64,000 nucleotides of DNA from Syngnathus acus (taxonomy: Eukaryota; Chordata; Actinopteri; Syngnathiformes; Syngnathidae): NCBI RefSeq assembly GCF_901709675.1, contig NC_051108.1, forward strand, positions 7,672,631 through 7,736,630, written 5' to 3'. The position numbers and the translations under genes were made by a program. This document shows, piece by piece, positions 12,858 to 27,800 of this stretch (position 1 is its first letter; each line of letters starts with the position of its first letter). The notes under the pieces were generated by a model. It searched no databases, had not been told where the DNA came from, and worked only from the letters and a program-made list of their open reading frames with translations.

Positions 12858-15800
12858 ATGGGAGCAGAAAGCTCAGCCCAGCGGGACGTTGCCCGGAACA
12901 GAGAGGAGGAGGATGCTTCAATCTCGGTTGAGGGAGAGGGAGGCGCCATCCTCGATAGCAAGGTACGCCATTCCTCTTATGTTTTTTATTTTTTTTATTT
13001 TTGTTTAATCTTCAAATGATTTAGCACCCTCACTGCCTGGCAGGTGTGTGGCCAAATTTTGACGCAGTTGTTTTATTTTTTTGTGCTGAGTCACGCTTGA
13101 GAGTGCAGACATCCCGCAGTCATAAAACAGATTTAGAACACAAGTCTGTGACGCAGCACCAGTCTTCAAACTATTTGTGTTTAATATTAAATATGTATCT
13201 TTCATTTATTTTGTGCTCTTGTATTGAGTTCAAATAAATATTTCCTCTAGTGTAAAGCCTAATGTGAAACAAAAAAATTAAATGAAATAATCATAATTTG
13301 ACTAGTTATCCATATTCATATATTTACATAGTGCTCTTTTTATCTTCAGCTTCAAGTATTATGTGAAGCGTTCAAATATCTAGGTCCTAGGCCATCCTCA
13401 TGACTTCAAAATTGGATTTAAAAAAAAACAACTCTTTAATAATTAACCAGCAGCCTCTCTGTTGAAAAGCACGATGCCAAGGTTTGTTTTTAGCTCATGC
13501 ATTTCTCATTTGACTCTGTAGGAGCTCTCGTTGCTCCAAGATGCGTTCCACTGCATGTGATCTCGTGTCTGACTCAGCGCTCGAACCCGGGTGTAAATTA
13601 CTCAGCGATGTGCGAAGGAATATTTGGGAAGCGGTCGCTAATGACCGTTTATTTGTACCACCTGCCGTGTTTGTGTCTCGTCTCAATATCGATTCTACTC
13701 GATGTATTGACTTGTTGTTATGCCACTTGCTCTGGCCGCGCCCCCTTTTTTAATTCTTATTGACTGTGAAATACAAGTACAGTTAGGGAGTATTTGTACT
13801 TTAGTTCCCACCACTGCCACCTGCTCTTTTTAGACCTCATATTGTCTTCGATTGAATTTTTTCTTTTTCTGGGCGGCGGGTCAAAAACTCACACTTGCTT
13901 CTATCATCTCAAAAGGTCAAATGACACAATGATGGATGCGGAGCCTTAAGCCACGTTTCCACTTGTGTGTTCGGTCGCCATGTTGTGGTTGTCCGCGCCC
14001 CCCACCCCATCATGCGTGTTTAAATCATTGATTGAATCATCATGGCCATCACAAGATTGTCATTGTTCTATTTTTAAATTCCAGCTCATATTAGTTGAAT
14101 TACCTTAATAGGAGGATGCTGTCACATGCTTCCTTGCTGGACAAGTTTAAAGCCAAACAATGCTGCTGACTGTCACTCATTAGACTAATGAAGACCTCAA
14201 ATGATTAGAAAAAGAATTCCAGTGAGTTTATGGTGGTTGGAAGAAAGCTGCATAACATGCAGTGTGTTTGGTGTTGTATGATGTATGACACGAGAGAGAG
14301 AGCATGCAGCTGGTTGTACACTCGTGCTGCAGGAAGTGGTCGATTAGAGGAAATGAGCAGCCGAGGGTGGAGGATGCATCATATAAGCACAACCAAGAAA
14401 GGTGCAGCTTTTGAAACTCTTATGAGAGGACCGTCGTGCTGTTTTGTCAACCTTGCCTGACTTTCTAGTTGAGATCATATCAACGTGAAGATTTACTTCA
14501 TCTCGAGTGTGGGTGTTTTTCCTGTGAAAGAAGTGCACATCTGCACACTATCTGAATATTTTTAATATGACAGCTTGTTGGTGTGCATATCGCTATACAC
14601 ACCTTTTGCTAGTCATTGTCAAAAGTTGTGCTTCGCGTGGATTTAAGTAGCAGTTGTTTGAAGGTTTGTAATTGAAATAATGTCCATGCTAATTTCTGTT
14701 AGCCTGTCAATGACATTTTGCATTACACATTAGCATTAAGCTATTCAATTTAAAAAAAAAAGGATTTGCTCCTACCAATAGAATAAAAAAATATTAAAAT
14801 TTTTATTTTAGCGTCAGCTTTAGTATCCCCCCCTCCACCACTGATTCACATGCTTGATTTCAAGACAAGTACAGTGAACAAACTCATTCTGTTATCTGCT
14901 CCTTGTTATCACTTCCTGCTTGCTTGTAATTACGCGGTAACATCCTGAAACAACATTACCCTCGTGCGTAGGCCGACCCGTGCGATGTATCATGCAAGCA
15001 GAATGTCAAGTGCTTATGTAACGTAATGTACGGAGGCGATAAAACCCGGAACGTTCCTGTAGAATGAGCGGCGGCTGATCACACGCTACCGTGGCTCTTA
15101 TTATCCTCTTTAGTGGAGGAGGGGTGGGGGTTGGGGGGGGGGGGGTCAAACAGAGGAACCATTGAGGATGGGCTGGGACAGGGGACAAGCCCACCCGGGG
15201 GCCCCCTGTGTGCATCAGCCCAAAACAAGAGGAAGGAACCAGCGTGAGGCAGTGGATAAGGGGATGGGGAGGGCGAGGGGCAGAGATAGAATAAAAAGGA
15301 CGTCACGTAGGAGAGCCACATGAATCACGCTGTTGTTCTCCTGGGTCAGTGAAAATGAGGAGGGGGGGTGAGAAATGGTGTTGAAAGTGAGTGAAAGTGA
15401 AGGAACAAGTACAGCAGAACAAAGCACTTGTCTCTGTCCCAATCCTCTAAGAAACAAGTTGTTTAAAAAATTTAAGATGGATCAGTCCATCTTCTGGTCG
15501 GATCAGTGATCGGTCGCACATATAGATCACAAACGGTGCCTCCCGTTAAATGTGTGGGAAGCAAAATCCCACGTTCACCATGAAAAAGACATGGGCAAAA
15601 GTATTTGGACATATGGCCATCACACCTGCGAGAAAATATGGAGCGGATTTCACTCTTCTGGAAAGATTTCTGGCTCACAAACTTTGTGGGTGGGAGGGTG
15701 CCCAATTAAGTTAAGGTCCTTTCCTTTGGCCTGTAATTCAAAACGTAATGTCGTGTGGGAATGGAGAACCGCAGGCGCTGATTTGCTGTGAGGCCAAAAT

Positions 15801-18800
15801 TAATCTTTTATCCAAGAATTCTGCCTTAATGAGCCAAATTGGCATAAACACGACATCAAAAAATTGATCGCGCTTTGATTTCCTTCCATTAAGCTGTCCG
15901 GATGGAACTGGTTTCCCAGATCATTAAACTGACTATCCAATTAAGTCTTTAAGTATAAAAATTAGATTACGTGTTGAGATTCACAATGGGGTTCAAAATT
16001 TATTTGAACCAACCAATCGCAGTGTCGGAAAAATGCTGATGTCATCGAAGGCCAATGCATGAACCCTGATAGGACAAAAAAAAATACACATTCTGCAGCT
16101 AAGAGAAATGCTCAGGCCTGCCCCTCCCTGAGGTCATTCAACCTATCACCTAGATGCAACCAACACGTGTACGCAAACTGTAACAAGGAGTGGCAAAGTG
16201 GATATAACTCATGTGATGTGTGTGTGTGTTTTATGATAAATACAAAACCAATGATTGCCTACACTTGGGTTCTCATCACGGTGTTGTTAATAAACCCAAG
16301 AATTACAGGACTGTCTCAGAAAATTAGAATATTGTGATAAAGTACTTTATTTTCTGTAATGCAATTAAAAAACAAAAATTTCATACATTCTGAATTCATT
16401 ACAAATCAACTGAAATATTGCAAGCCTATTATTATTTTAATATTGCTGAGTATGGCTTACAGCTTAAGAAAACTCAAAAATCCTATCTAAAAGAATTTGA
16501 ATATTTCCTCAGACCAAGTAAAAAAAAAAGATTTAAAACAGCAAAACAAAGTCAAACATTTGAAAATGTCCATTGATGTACTTGGTTGGGAATCCTTTTG
16601 CACGGATTACTGCATCAATGCGGCGTGCCATGGAGGCAATCAGCCTGTGGCATTGTTGAGGTGTTATGGATGCCCAGGATGCTTCAATAGCAGCCTTTAG
16701 CTCATTTGCATAGTTGGGTCTGGTGTCTTTCAGCTTCTTCCTCACAATACCCCACAAATTCTCTATGGGGTTCAGGTCAGGGAAATTGGCAGGCCAATCG
16801 AGGACAGTAATGCTATAGTCAGTACACCATTTACTGGTGGTTTTGGCACTGTGGGCAGGTGCCAGATCATGCTGGAAAATGAAATCATCATCTCCATAGA
16901 GCTTTTCAGCAGACGGAAGCATGTAGTGCTCTAAACTCTGCATTTACTCTGGACTTGATGAAACACAATGAACCAACACCAGCAGCTGACATGGCTCCCC
17001 AAACCATCGCTGACTATGGGAACTTCACACTGGATTTCAAGCAACTTGGATTTTGCTTCTCTCCAGCCATTCTCCAGACTCTGGCGCCTTGACTTCCAAA
17101 TGAAATACAAAACTTGCTTTCATCTGAAAAGAGGACTTTGGACCACTCTGGAACTGTCCAGTGCTTCTTTTCCATAGCCCAAGTCAGACGCTTCTTCCGT
17201 TGTCTTGAGTTCAGAAGTGGCTTGACCATGGGAATAAGGCTATTGTAGCCCATTTCCCGTACACGTCTATGAATAGTGGCTTTTGATACCTGGACTCTAG
17301 CTTCAGTCCACTGTCTTTGAAGCTCCCCCAAATTCTGGAAGCGACTCTTCTTCACAATGCTGTTAAGGCTGCGGTCATCTCTCTTGGTTGTGCAGCGTTT
17401 CCTGCCACATTTCCCCCTTCCAACAGACTTTTTGTGGATGTGCTTTGAAAATGCACTCTGTGAACAGCTTGCTCTTTGAGAAATGTCTTTTTGTGTCTTA
17501 CCCTCCTGATGGAGAGTGTCAATGATGGTTCTCTGGACAGCAGTCAGATCAGAAGTCTTCCCCATACTTGTGATTTAGTTTACTGAACCAAGCTGAGTGT
17601 TTTTCAAGGCTCAGGAAACCCTTGCAGGTGTTTCGAGTTAATTAGACCATTCAAGTGATTAGTTGAATACCCTACTAGTATACTTTTTCATGATATTCTA
17701 ATATTTTGAGATAGGATATTTGAGTTTTCTTAAGCTGTATGCCATAATCAGCAGTATTAAAATAATAAAAGGCTTGGAATATTTCAGTTGGGTTGTAATG
17801 AATCCAGAATGTATGACATTTTTGTTTTTTTAATTGCATTACAGAAAATAAAGAACTTTATCACGATATTCAAATTTTCTGAGACAGTCCTGTAGATTGG
17901 TAGATTAAATTGTCACAGCAACACAAAGTAGCTGAAATCTGATTGGACCAAATAACTGGACTGGTAGCAGCCAAGAGAAAGAAAACAAATTTTAACTTCA
18001 AATTTAGCTTGTACATTAAGACAGAAGCAATAGAACCTGTTTGGATGTTTTCGTTAGGCCCTTCATTCCCCCTTCAGCTTGATTCTCTTTTTATGTGCAT
18101 CCATATTTCATCAGTTATGGTCCTGATGCAGCAGTTAAGAGCTTCACTGAGCACAGTGGATGGTGCTGCGTGGGGTGTGTCCACATCTTTGTGTGTGCGC
18201 GCCAATCGGAGTTGAGCCATTTCAAGGACAAAGGGTGAGTCATTGCTTTGATGCTAATGCTACGTAGCTGAGTAGACAATATTCAAGTGACCGTGGCCTC
18301 TCTAATCTGCCAAATTAAAAATGTCTAAGGTGTGCACTATTCGGCAAAGTTGTACCACTTGCAAAGGTGGCTTTTTTTTTTCTTCCACACGCCTCAAACC
18401 GTGTTACGATTGCTCTAATTGCATGTAGCGTGGAAAAAAACAAAGCAGATTTTGAACATCAGCCAGCTGAGATGGTCTCGATCGAGTGGAAAAACTAAAC
18501 AGATACACCGTGTCGCCAGATGTCTTCTCACAAATCATATCCAAATATGTCCATCTGTATATTCTTATGACACTTAGTCCACTTGTAGCTTCGCGCTAGT
18601 TGATTGGAAAAAGCATGAAATGTTCTCTGGGAATGCATTTTGAATCCCCTGATGGTTGGAAAAAAAATTTCTTCATCAAGATGGGGTAGTGGATTTTTTG
18701 GTTGCGCAATAAATGAGCATATTTCTATTAGATTATTTTATTTTATTACTTTAATGTCTTTATCCAAAATTAATTTATCGGGGGAAACAAGGTTGTCTGG

Positions 18801-21800
18801 CTAATTAAAAGCATACTTTGAATCAGTGTCAAACCCTTTCCCCGGTCATGTGATGCCTATCATGTGTTTCTCGGAGGTCACCAAATGGGTGCGTATTTGT
18901 TATTTCAGCCCGGTTAGAGAATCAGCCCCCCCTCTTGGGTCAAAAGCTGGGCAGCAATCTCGATTAGCGCCGTGTCATGAGAGGCGGTCTTTCCTGGCAC
19001 CCGGCTGTTGTTTGCTGTTCAAGTGGGAGCCACATAAAAGCAAGTTGGTGATGAAAAGCAGATAAGCGAGCTGTGGGTGGTGCAGTATGGTGCTTTTGGG
19101 TTCAAGGGTTAGAAGCACTGATGTAGGTAGAGCACGGCCATGACAGGTGTTTGCATCTCTTCCTCTCAAAAACGCAATATAACCAGACGCAGCTGTGCCA
19201 CGTACGTTATCTGGAGCAGTTCTCAGTATCTATCTAAGAACATGACAAAAAAAGAAAAAAAAAAAAAAATACTTGTCTGTATTTGTCCATTTCATATTGA
19301 TTGAAAATAAAGATACCAAAGGCTAGTGTATAGCTTAGCAACAATAGCTAATATTTATGTGCTAAGGCAGAAAATGTTCTTTAAAATGTTTCTCCGTGGT
19401 TTTAAAAAAAAAAAAAAGCAAACAAATCTGGTTTATAAATTATGTTGAGACAGCGTGGAAGAAAAGCTTTAGTGCAAAGCGGAAAATACAAAAAAAGAAA
19501 TCAAAGGGACATCGGATGTAAAAAAAACATGGACACGGTCAATCGCCACACATTATTTGACAGCACACATCTTGACAGGTTGACTCAGCAGCCACATTAG
19601 CAAACATGCTTCGGGTGAGAGAAAATTGTTTTCTTAACTACCGTTTTTTTCCATGTATAATGCGCAAAATTTAACTAATTTATTGTCCTAAAATCTGGGG
19701 TGCGCATTATGCATGGGTACAACAATTTTTGAAGAAAATCTCCCTCGAAAAATAAAACTTGAAATCACCTTTCTTCTTGTTTGTTGTCAATCGCGCATCG
19801 CATTCAGCCATCCTGCCCAACACACTTAGTCAGTAAAATTCATAATTGACGACACATCGTTTGATGCGATGATGCAATCCTTGATGGTGTGTTATTGTCA
19901 AATATTGTTTGTTTTTTAATCTCCATCGCAAACCGGATATCATACGGAGGCCGCCATTACAGATGCGCAGAACGGATGCGCAAGACACGTCAGCTATATA
20001 AAGAGCGAGACTTCAGTTCTCTACCTATGTTTGTTGTCAATCGCGCATCGCATTCAGCCATCCTGCCCAACACACTGTAGTCAGTAAAATTCATAATTGA
20101 CGACACATCGTTTGATGCGATGGTGCAATCCTTGATGGTGTGTTATTGTCAAATATTGTTTGTTTTTTAATCTCCATCGCAAACCGGATATCATACGGAG
20201 GCCGCCATTACAGATGCGCAGAACGGATGCGCAAGACACGTCAGCTATATAAAGAGCGAGACTTCAGTTCTCTACCTATTAGTTTCAATTCACAGTTTAA
20301 TTAGCAGTTTCAATCAGCAAATAACAAAATGCGTATTACAGGTAATATTTTATTTCACAACACTTTGCCTTGTTCCTTTCTTCTCTGCTGTTCACTTCAA
20401 ACACGCTCCATACGAACACAATGCTCTCGTATCAGACGCTTGCGCGATCACCTGCTCGTTTGCTGTCACAATGTACCCTACACAAATCCGAAACATTTGT
20501 TGCGGCTCCGAATCACGACGAGGGGCAAGTTTTGGTTTCCAAGGGTGTTTTTATTCCTCTTCAACGTCTCTCCCATACAGAGCCGCCTTTTTCACATGTC
20601 CGCACGTCACTTTCCTCTCTTTTCATTTTAACCTAACTGATCGCGGTGGTGCCTTTCTGGGCAGTCGGAGAAATCAACGCCAACAAAAAAAATACATCCA
20701 GCCTAGTTAAGAAATCACCAGAAAGATCACCATGACAATTGTGAATAATAAATAAATAATTATTATATATATTATATATATTATTATTATAATAATAAAT
20801 AATTGTGATAAATAACTGGAACATCACTCAAATATTGGTGATCCCGTTGAGAGTCTCACATATTTCTTCGCTATCGAGTTTGCTACTGCATGCGCAGTGA
20901 TACTGACAGGCAGAGTAACATCCGGTTGTTCCCAAAGATGATCTTTTTTCTGAAATAATTTTACGTTTACGGACTTAAGTAAGAGTCAAAATTTGGGTGC
21001 GTATTATACATGGGTACAGGCTTTTTTCCAGCATCGACATGCCATTTTTAGGGTGCGTATTATACATGGGGGCGCATTATACAAGGAAAAAACGGTATTC
21101 TTATTTATTTTCTACATACAATACAGTACTTGTGACTACTTGCTAACTTTGTTTTGTACACAATATTAATACTAAATTGGCTGGCGTATAGCTAAGCAAA
21201 AATAGCTAATAATTTTGCGCTAAGGCATTATTTTACTCACTAAATACACTATATACTATTTTAAAACTACAACTAAATATTTTTCTCTAAGTTGTTAACC
21301 ACTGTGTACAACATCTGAATCCACACATAACCTATTGTATTTGTTTTATTTATATATTATTTATATTTATTTAACAACTGTCTGTTTGCTTTCGGGGATA
21401 TAAATCTCTTCTGCTGGCCTTTGCGGAGTGATTTCGGAGACGGCCGGTCGTCACCGATGCCATAGCCAAGAAATATATGAGGCCCGGCGCTATTAAAGAC
21501 AAACAAATGGAAAGCAGTGAGAGAAGAGTCCGATGAGAGAGATCATTGTCTTGTAGTGCTCAGTAGAAACAATGAGTGTGTCGTAGCTATTTGCCAACAT
21601 GCTGCACCTCTTCATTTAATCCTTTAGGGATAAAAAACATAATATATACATATATCATAAAAGTCATACTTCAAGAAAATAAAAAGTGTGTGGACCCATC
21701 CTGGTTTTTTTTTTTTTCCCGTAGCAGATGTTAACGGTCTCAGTCTGTCTTTTGGTCTTTGTGGTGTACCACGTTGGCCACGGAGACAGCAGAAAAATGC

Positions 21801-24800
21801 TCAACTGGCTGACAAACTTGTACATGTTCTGCCTGACAAAAGAATTCAGCATCAAGTTTTTGGCTAGGTTGACTTTTAGGACTGAAACGTGATCAAGGCA
21901 AATAGGATTTTCTTGAAGATGAAAGCAACAATCAATTGTCAAGATTTAGATGTGTGATGCAGATCACATTTGGGCCAAGCTGACAAGAGAACAAAAATAT
22001 ATTTAAAAATACATTGAGTCATAGTGTGGTTAAAAAACGTTGGCCATATTGTTCCCTTAAAGACATTTGGGGTAGCGGGGGTCCAATTTGGATGAGGTCT
22101 GCTGACAAAGTGAGTCAGGTGTTGAGGGGGAATCTTGGGAATGTTGGAGAATGGAATGGGGGGGAGGAATTCTGGGAATGAAATTCATGGGGTGGACTAG
22201 GGGAGGACGGGGTCGCTGCAGGGCTAAAGGTCCACCGGCTAGATCACATAGATCTGATCGGACGTGCTGATGGCTGGAAAAGGACCGAAATTTGCAAGGT
22301 GGGCGGGGTTGCGAAATTTTAGGAATTTTTAAAGTTGGAAACTTTCCAAGGGAATCTAGTACCTGACATTTACACTATGTGGACCAAAGCCCATCCAGTT
22401 TTTTTCTGTAACCAAATATTTGTGACATTCAAATGTGGGACTAGTATAGAGCCTTGTGGCACACCACCTGTATCCAGCTAACATGTGTGTCGCACTTTAT
22501 CAATGGCATTTTACATTCACATGAGATTCCTGCGATTTCTCATTGAGTTCCAGGATCATGTCCAGAACATTGAGCAGCATTACAAAGATGTTTTTGATCT
22601 ACAATCAGAGATCGTAAATATTCAGACTCCCCCAGTCAACTTTAAAGAAGTATTAGAGGAGGGATGATAACTGAGGCAATCTACTTCAAATATCTCTCTC
22701 AAAATATTTGCACCTGTCAAAAACAACACTCATTTTAATCGTGCCGATTTTGAACTGAGCAGCTGTATTTGCGTCTGTATACAGTTCTGTTTTGGAAATT
22801 CATAAAATGGAACCACTGCATCCCATGGCTGATCTTTTACAGCCATTATTTAAAAAAAATAAAAACTTTTATTAAGGAAGTCATTTATCTTTTGGATTTG
22901 TATCCTTTAGTCTCGTGCCAAGCCAAACTGACCAGTTCCAAGATAGCTTAGAAATGGAAATGATGCATCTTGTCGAGTGAAATATCTCTTCCTGTTCTTT
23001 CAGTCCCTGCACAAGAATGGACAAATCTCCAGCCTGACCAGTCTGATTGGACACTCGGAGGACAACACACTGGCAGAAGGTGTGTGTTGTGTTTGTGTTC
23101 TGAGTCTTGTTTACAAATGTAGTCCAAGATCTGCTTTGCTAATCCCCCACACACACTTTGCAAGGGTTTATTCGTAAAATGTGTTCACATAGATGAGACA
23201 TGCGAGCCGGTGATTAATGCGTCCAATTTATTTTGATTGCGCGCTTCCATCCTCAACCTGCGGCGCTTCATCCCCGCAGCTGCACATGTTTATTATCTCG
23301 GCCGTTGCTATTGTGTCAAGCTCTATCTGGGAGGGCCGCAGGGGCGTGTATACACCCTCCCTAAATATTTAGCAGGCCGTGACCCGGGCCCCGCGCAAAG
23401 CAAGCCTGCGTGCTTCATAATACGCGGCGGCCCAAGGGAAAGCGGTAACCCAACACGACTTAAAACGCAGAGAAATGTCACATACCGCGCTTTCAAATAA
23501 GCGCTTTAATAAGCTATTTCATTAAGCGGTGCTGTCCGTTTAGAGAGTAACCCGACTCCCTCTTTTTCATGCGCGGCTTCACGATCGATGAGGTGATGAG
23601 AGTTGTTCAACTGTCACGTTATTAGTCCTTAAAGAGAAAGTTAATGTGACAGTCTTTTTTTTTTTTTTTTAGTTACATTTTAGCAGCTTCTGTATTCGCT
23701 AAGCTAACATATCACCTGACGTAGCATAGGATGCTAATTGTGCGCCTTAGTGGTTCTATTAACATGCTGTATTGTCTTACAAGGACCTTGCGATGGATAT
23801 CAAGGACATAGAATAAAAGCGCAAACACTTTTCCATACATGCCAAACAAGTGAGCTTGTTAAAAAGCTTCAAGGCTGCGCCTAGAAATATCACGGGGAGT
23901 GAAAGGAAAGGGAGCTTTTGACACAATGAGCGATAGAGCGAAAGGTATTCCAGCACTCCTCGTACATTGAGTCTGCGAGCTGATAAACTGCCACGGTGGG
24001 AGACGGGAAGTGCAATCTACCTGATAACGGCCAAACACAACAAAAAAGAACAAGGCTGCTCATCAAAAGGACAAAAAAAGGCAACACACACATTAGTGCG
24101 TATTGTTCACTAGTCCTGAATTAAACTGCTTCGTTTTTTTCGTCGAGTGGCCAATTTTGTGTCCAGCGCCATTCAAACTCTCTCTACTCGTGTCAATTAC
24201 TCCCTCCAAAAGCAAACAGATTTATGAAGGAAAATTATTTTACTCATGGTGGAATTTAATTAGACAGATGTTTTCAATGTAGTCAATGTTATCAAGTGTA
24301 GTCGACCTACTAGATCTAGGTCACGATGCCTCGGCACTGCTTTATAGACAATCAAAACAAAACAAACTGAAGCCTATGTTTCCAATTTTAAAACATTTTA
24401 GATATTTTTGTCAGCTATATAGCGTAAAATCATAGTAGTGCAAACTCAAAGATTTCAAACTCTACAAACAACAACTCGAGTGGAATTCCATTGCGCTTTT
24501 CCAAGTTGGATCTGAAATGACTAATTTTGTGGAATGCGGCATTAAATATAGAGCTGAAGGTTTTATAGTTGTACAAGTTCATGGAGAGAAAAAAATGAAT
24601 AATATAGGACGACCCTTTTTTGATCGAGGACTATGCGGGGACGCTTCTTGGCATTCTTGCCGCCTGATGAGTTCATGTGCTCCGAGTGAGTCCAAAAGAA
24701 TGACGTGGTTGATGTAATGTATTGGCCACAGATTCGAGCGTCCCTCCCTGATGACTTGCAGACTGCACAAGTGGACAGATGTTGATTTTTGTGGGGGAGG

Positions 24801-27800
24801 CGAGCAAATGCTGATTCTGTGATTTTTGGGAAGATGTGCTGACAGTTAAGTCAATTTGCAGGACTGCTGGACGTCATCTATCAGTAAAACAGTCTGTAAC
24901 TGTTTAAATACGACTCGGGCCATCTGAGTGTTGTGTTCATCGTCCTAAAATATGCAGCCTCTCCCTTCAATTAACCTTCGCGTCGTGTTTGCCAATGCTG
25001 GAAATGTCACCGTCACACAAACCAGTCGCGGCTCTGCCCGTATTGCTTTCACATTCCACACAACTTTTCACAACTTTTGCTCAAACTATCCTCGGTGTGA
25101 ATGCTTTTAAGAAAAGAAGAAGAGTTGGCGAGTTCATTTCAGAGTGGAGTGCTCGAAAACACAGTCCCACGAGATCATCGTTTTCCATCTCAGCAGCATG
25201 TTTTATTTAGATGCCCATTATGAAGTGGGTGCTCGAGGGATGCCCATCAGGAGAAGACGAGACCTCTATTAGGAAGCCGTCATTCATCATGATTGGATGA
25301 GAGGCCTTTTTGTCTTCTCGCCAGTTTCCAGTTGTGAGGAAGGAAAATATCAATATGAGCTCATCAACATCTGATTTGTTCAGATTTTTACTCAGTCGAG
25401 TCATGCCAAAATTTTGACTAGCAACACAAAATAAAAACTGGCCAGATTGGAATTTACTTGGCGACAAAGAGAGACTGAAACCTGATTGGACAAAAACGCT
25501 TACCGTTCATATACAGCTAAAGAGAATAAATTATTGGGAAAAATTAATGAAATTTCATGAAACAAATATTCAAAATGGGGTACGAAAGTCCTGAACCTCC
25601 CCGGGGCTCGCTCGTATCTGCAGGCGATGCTCTCTCTCACATCTTTCCCGGCATCAGGGAACCTAATCTCCTCTGCCTCAACCCCTAACCTCCCCCAGGC
25701 ACAAGGAGGCTTGAGTGAATGGAGAAGGAATGCGGCCCACTCCTCCTCCTCCATGGTAGACCCCCACTCTCCCACCATCTACAATGCCATCATCTCATCA
25801 CATTTGGGGAGCTTCTCTATGTAGTCAGGACAAAATTTCAGTGAAACCTAGCTAGCTAACAAACATAGCTAATCGACTCAATCTGTGTTTTTCCTAAATA
25901 TATTATGTATATAGTTATGAAGTACTCTGTTAGCCTTGGCTCTTCTATATCCACTTTTTTTTTTTTTTTTACAACTAACAACAGAAGACAACATATGCCA
26001 AGGAGCAACTGTGTAAATTGCTGAGGCAAACATTTCTGGAATGTAGCGAAAAAGTTGAGGCAACTGATGACAGAAGGCAAGCCGTACTAAATATATACTC
26101 CTTTAGGGAACTCAACTCTTATACCATAGTTTTACCATGAAATACTTGTAATTTATCTTTTTCTTTAAATACATTTCTACTAGGTTTAAAAAGTGTTTTT
26201 AATGTCTAAGTGTGTTTAAATACAAATAATTGTATAAATAATTTTATCGTTCAAGAAATCTTGAAGCAAGTATGCTGGGCCTCTAATTTGAAAAGCAAAA
26301 AGTTTGTTCTCTGTCTTGAAAAGTTTCACCTTTTGCAGGCGGGTCTGGATGTATCCCACGCGATAATCACTTTGTGTCACTGAAATAGTTGCGAAAGCGT
26401 GCATTGTGTGTAAACATAGTGTCCCCGAGTCAAGTAGAACCACTCGTCGACTTAATTTCCCTTTTCCGCCATTTATGTCGTTGAGACACTTGTTGGAAAA
26501 GATGGGGGGTGGGAGCCCGTTTTTTTTTTTGTGTGTGTGCGTGTATCCTGAGTCCGAGATGATGTCATGGGCCGTCTCTGAAGGCAACAAAAAGCCCCTC
26601 CACCCAAACTAGCCCACCCCTCCATGCATCCCCACCCTCAAACATTCCTGCGCTAGACCTGTTATTATAGTTTAGCTTATTATCAGTTATCAAAAAATGT
26701 AGCTGACGTATGTGTGTGAGAATTAGATGGACAGCGCGTTCATAAAAGTGTAGGCACGCATGAGTCATGTGGAGGAAGTTAGGGCGTAAAAGGAACATTG
26801 GGTGGGTTGGTTTGAGGGGGGGGGGGGGTCCAAGCCATGTACTCCCACCATCAACTATTTGATACATTCCCTGCTGCGTGACTCACAACACACTGCACAA
26901 TAGTACTTGTGCAGAGTGACATATTTACTTCATGTGTCACTGCATGGCTTGAAAACCTCAATGGTGTGTCATGTCCAATGAGTCGCTTCAATTACATTGA
27001 ATTTAAAAAGACTCAGTCGATTGCTATTTTAATTAAAAGTAAATAGTTGGAGATTTCCTCCATATTGACATCACTGTCTTGTTACTGTGGCAAAAAAAAT
27101 AGTTGTACTTTGGGGTTGGAATTTTGTTTTCCAAGATACTACAAGGTTTGTTTGGTGGGAGTTAACGCAACTCCCTTTACAACAAGCAAAATTATTGGCA
27201 GATAAAAGAACAAATCTTAAAAAGGGCTGCTTCAAGTTCTTTAATTTCAGACCCAGTTAAACTTTACTGTCAAACAAAACATTAAACAGAGAAAAATACA
27301 TGTGTATTTCAAACAACCACATTGTATCAAAAGTCTGCTAGCTTAATGCTAACACAAAATGGGTAATGCCATAGATTAGCATCTCATTGGCTGATTAGCA
27401 CCCACAGGAAATTGCATCAGTGAAAAAGAAACCCAAATTGATATTAGAAAGGTGTCAAAAATGAGAGATAAGGTAGTTGCGTATTTGTGTGACTTCGGCT
27501 CGCAGACGGCACTCGATTCAAATTACCGTTATCCCCCGTGCTAACAAATTTACACATTCCTGTAGAGACAAAGCAGAAGATTACAGAACACGACGCTGTT
27601 TATCTGCATTCCGCCTCGTCTGCCCCCACCTTCATAGGAATTCCGAATTAAATGCGTTTAAATCATTGCGAGGAGCTCAGTAGCCATTTTAGTGTGGGGG
27701 GGGGGGGGGGCAACTAGCACCTTGAAACACCATTCTTGGCTTGTTTAAAGATGAAGTTTTGATCTCAACTTGCTTGCAACTCAAAGATTTAGATTTGTTT

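Larger units (their letters stand above)
12963..23003 (+). other. akap12: akap12 intron 1
   Basis: A ten-kilobase intron between the alpha first exon and exon 2. It contains a possible short DNA-transposon relic (15585-15735), a Tc1 copy (16306-17892) and a TA-flanked element (19641-21095). A G-rich stretch lies at 15115-15420. I see no further coding exon. Confidence 0.7.

Noticed and set aside
20329-20631. Open frame of 100 codons inside the 19641 transposon
   Set aside because: No transposase motif is visible, and the sequence looks noncoding after the GGTAATATT site; kept only as a possible first exon plus intron.
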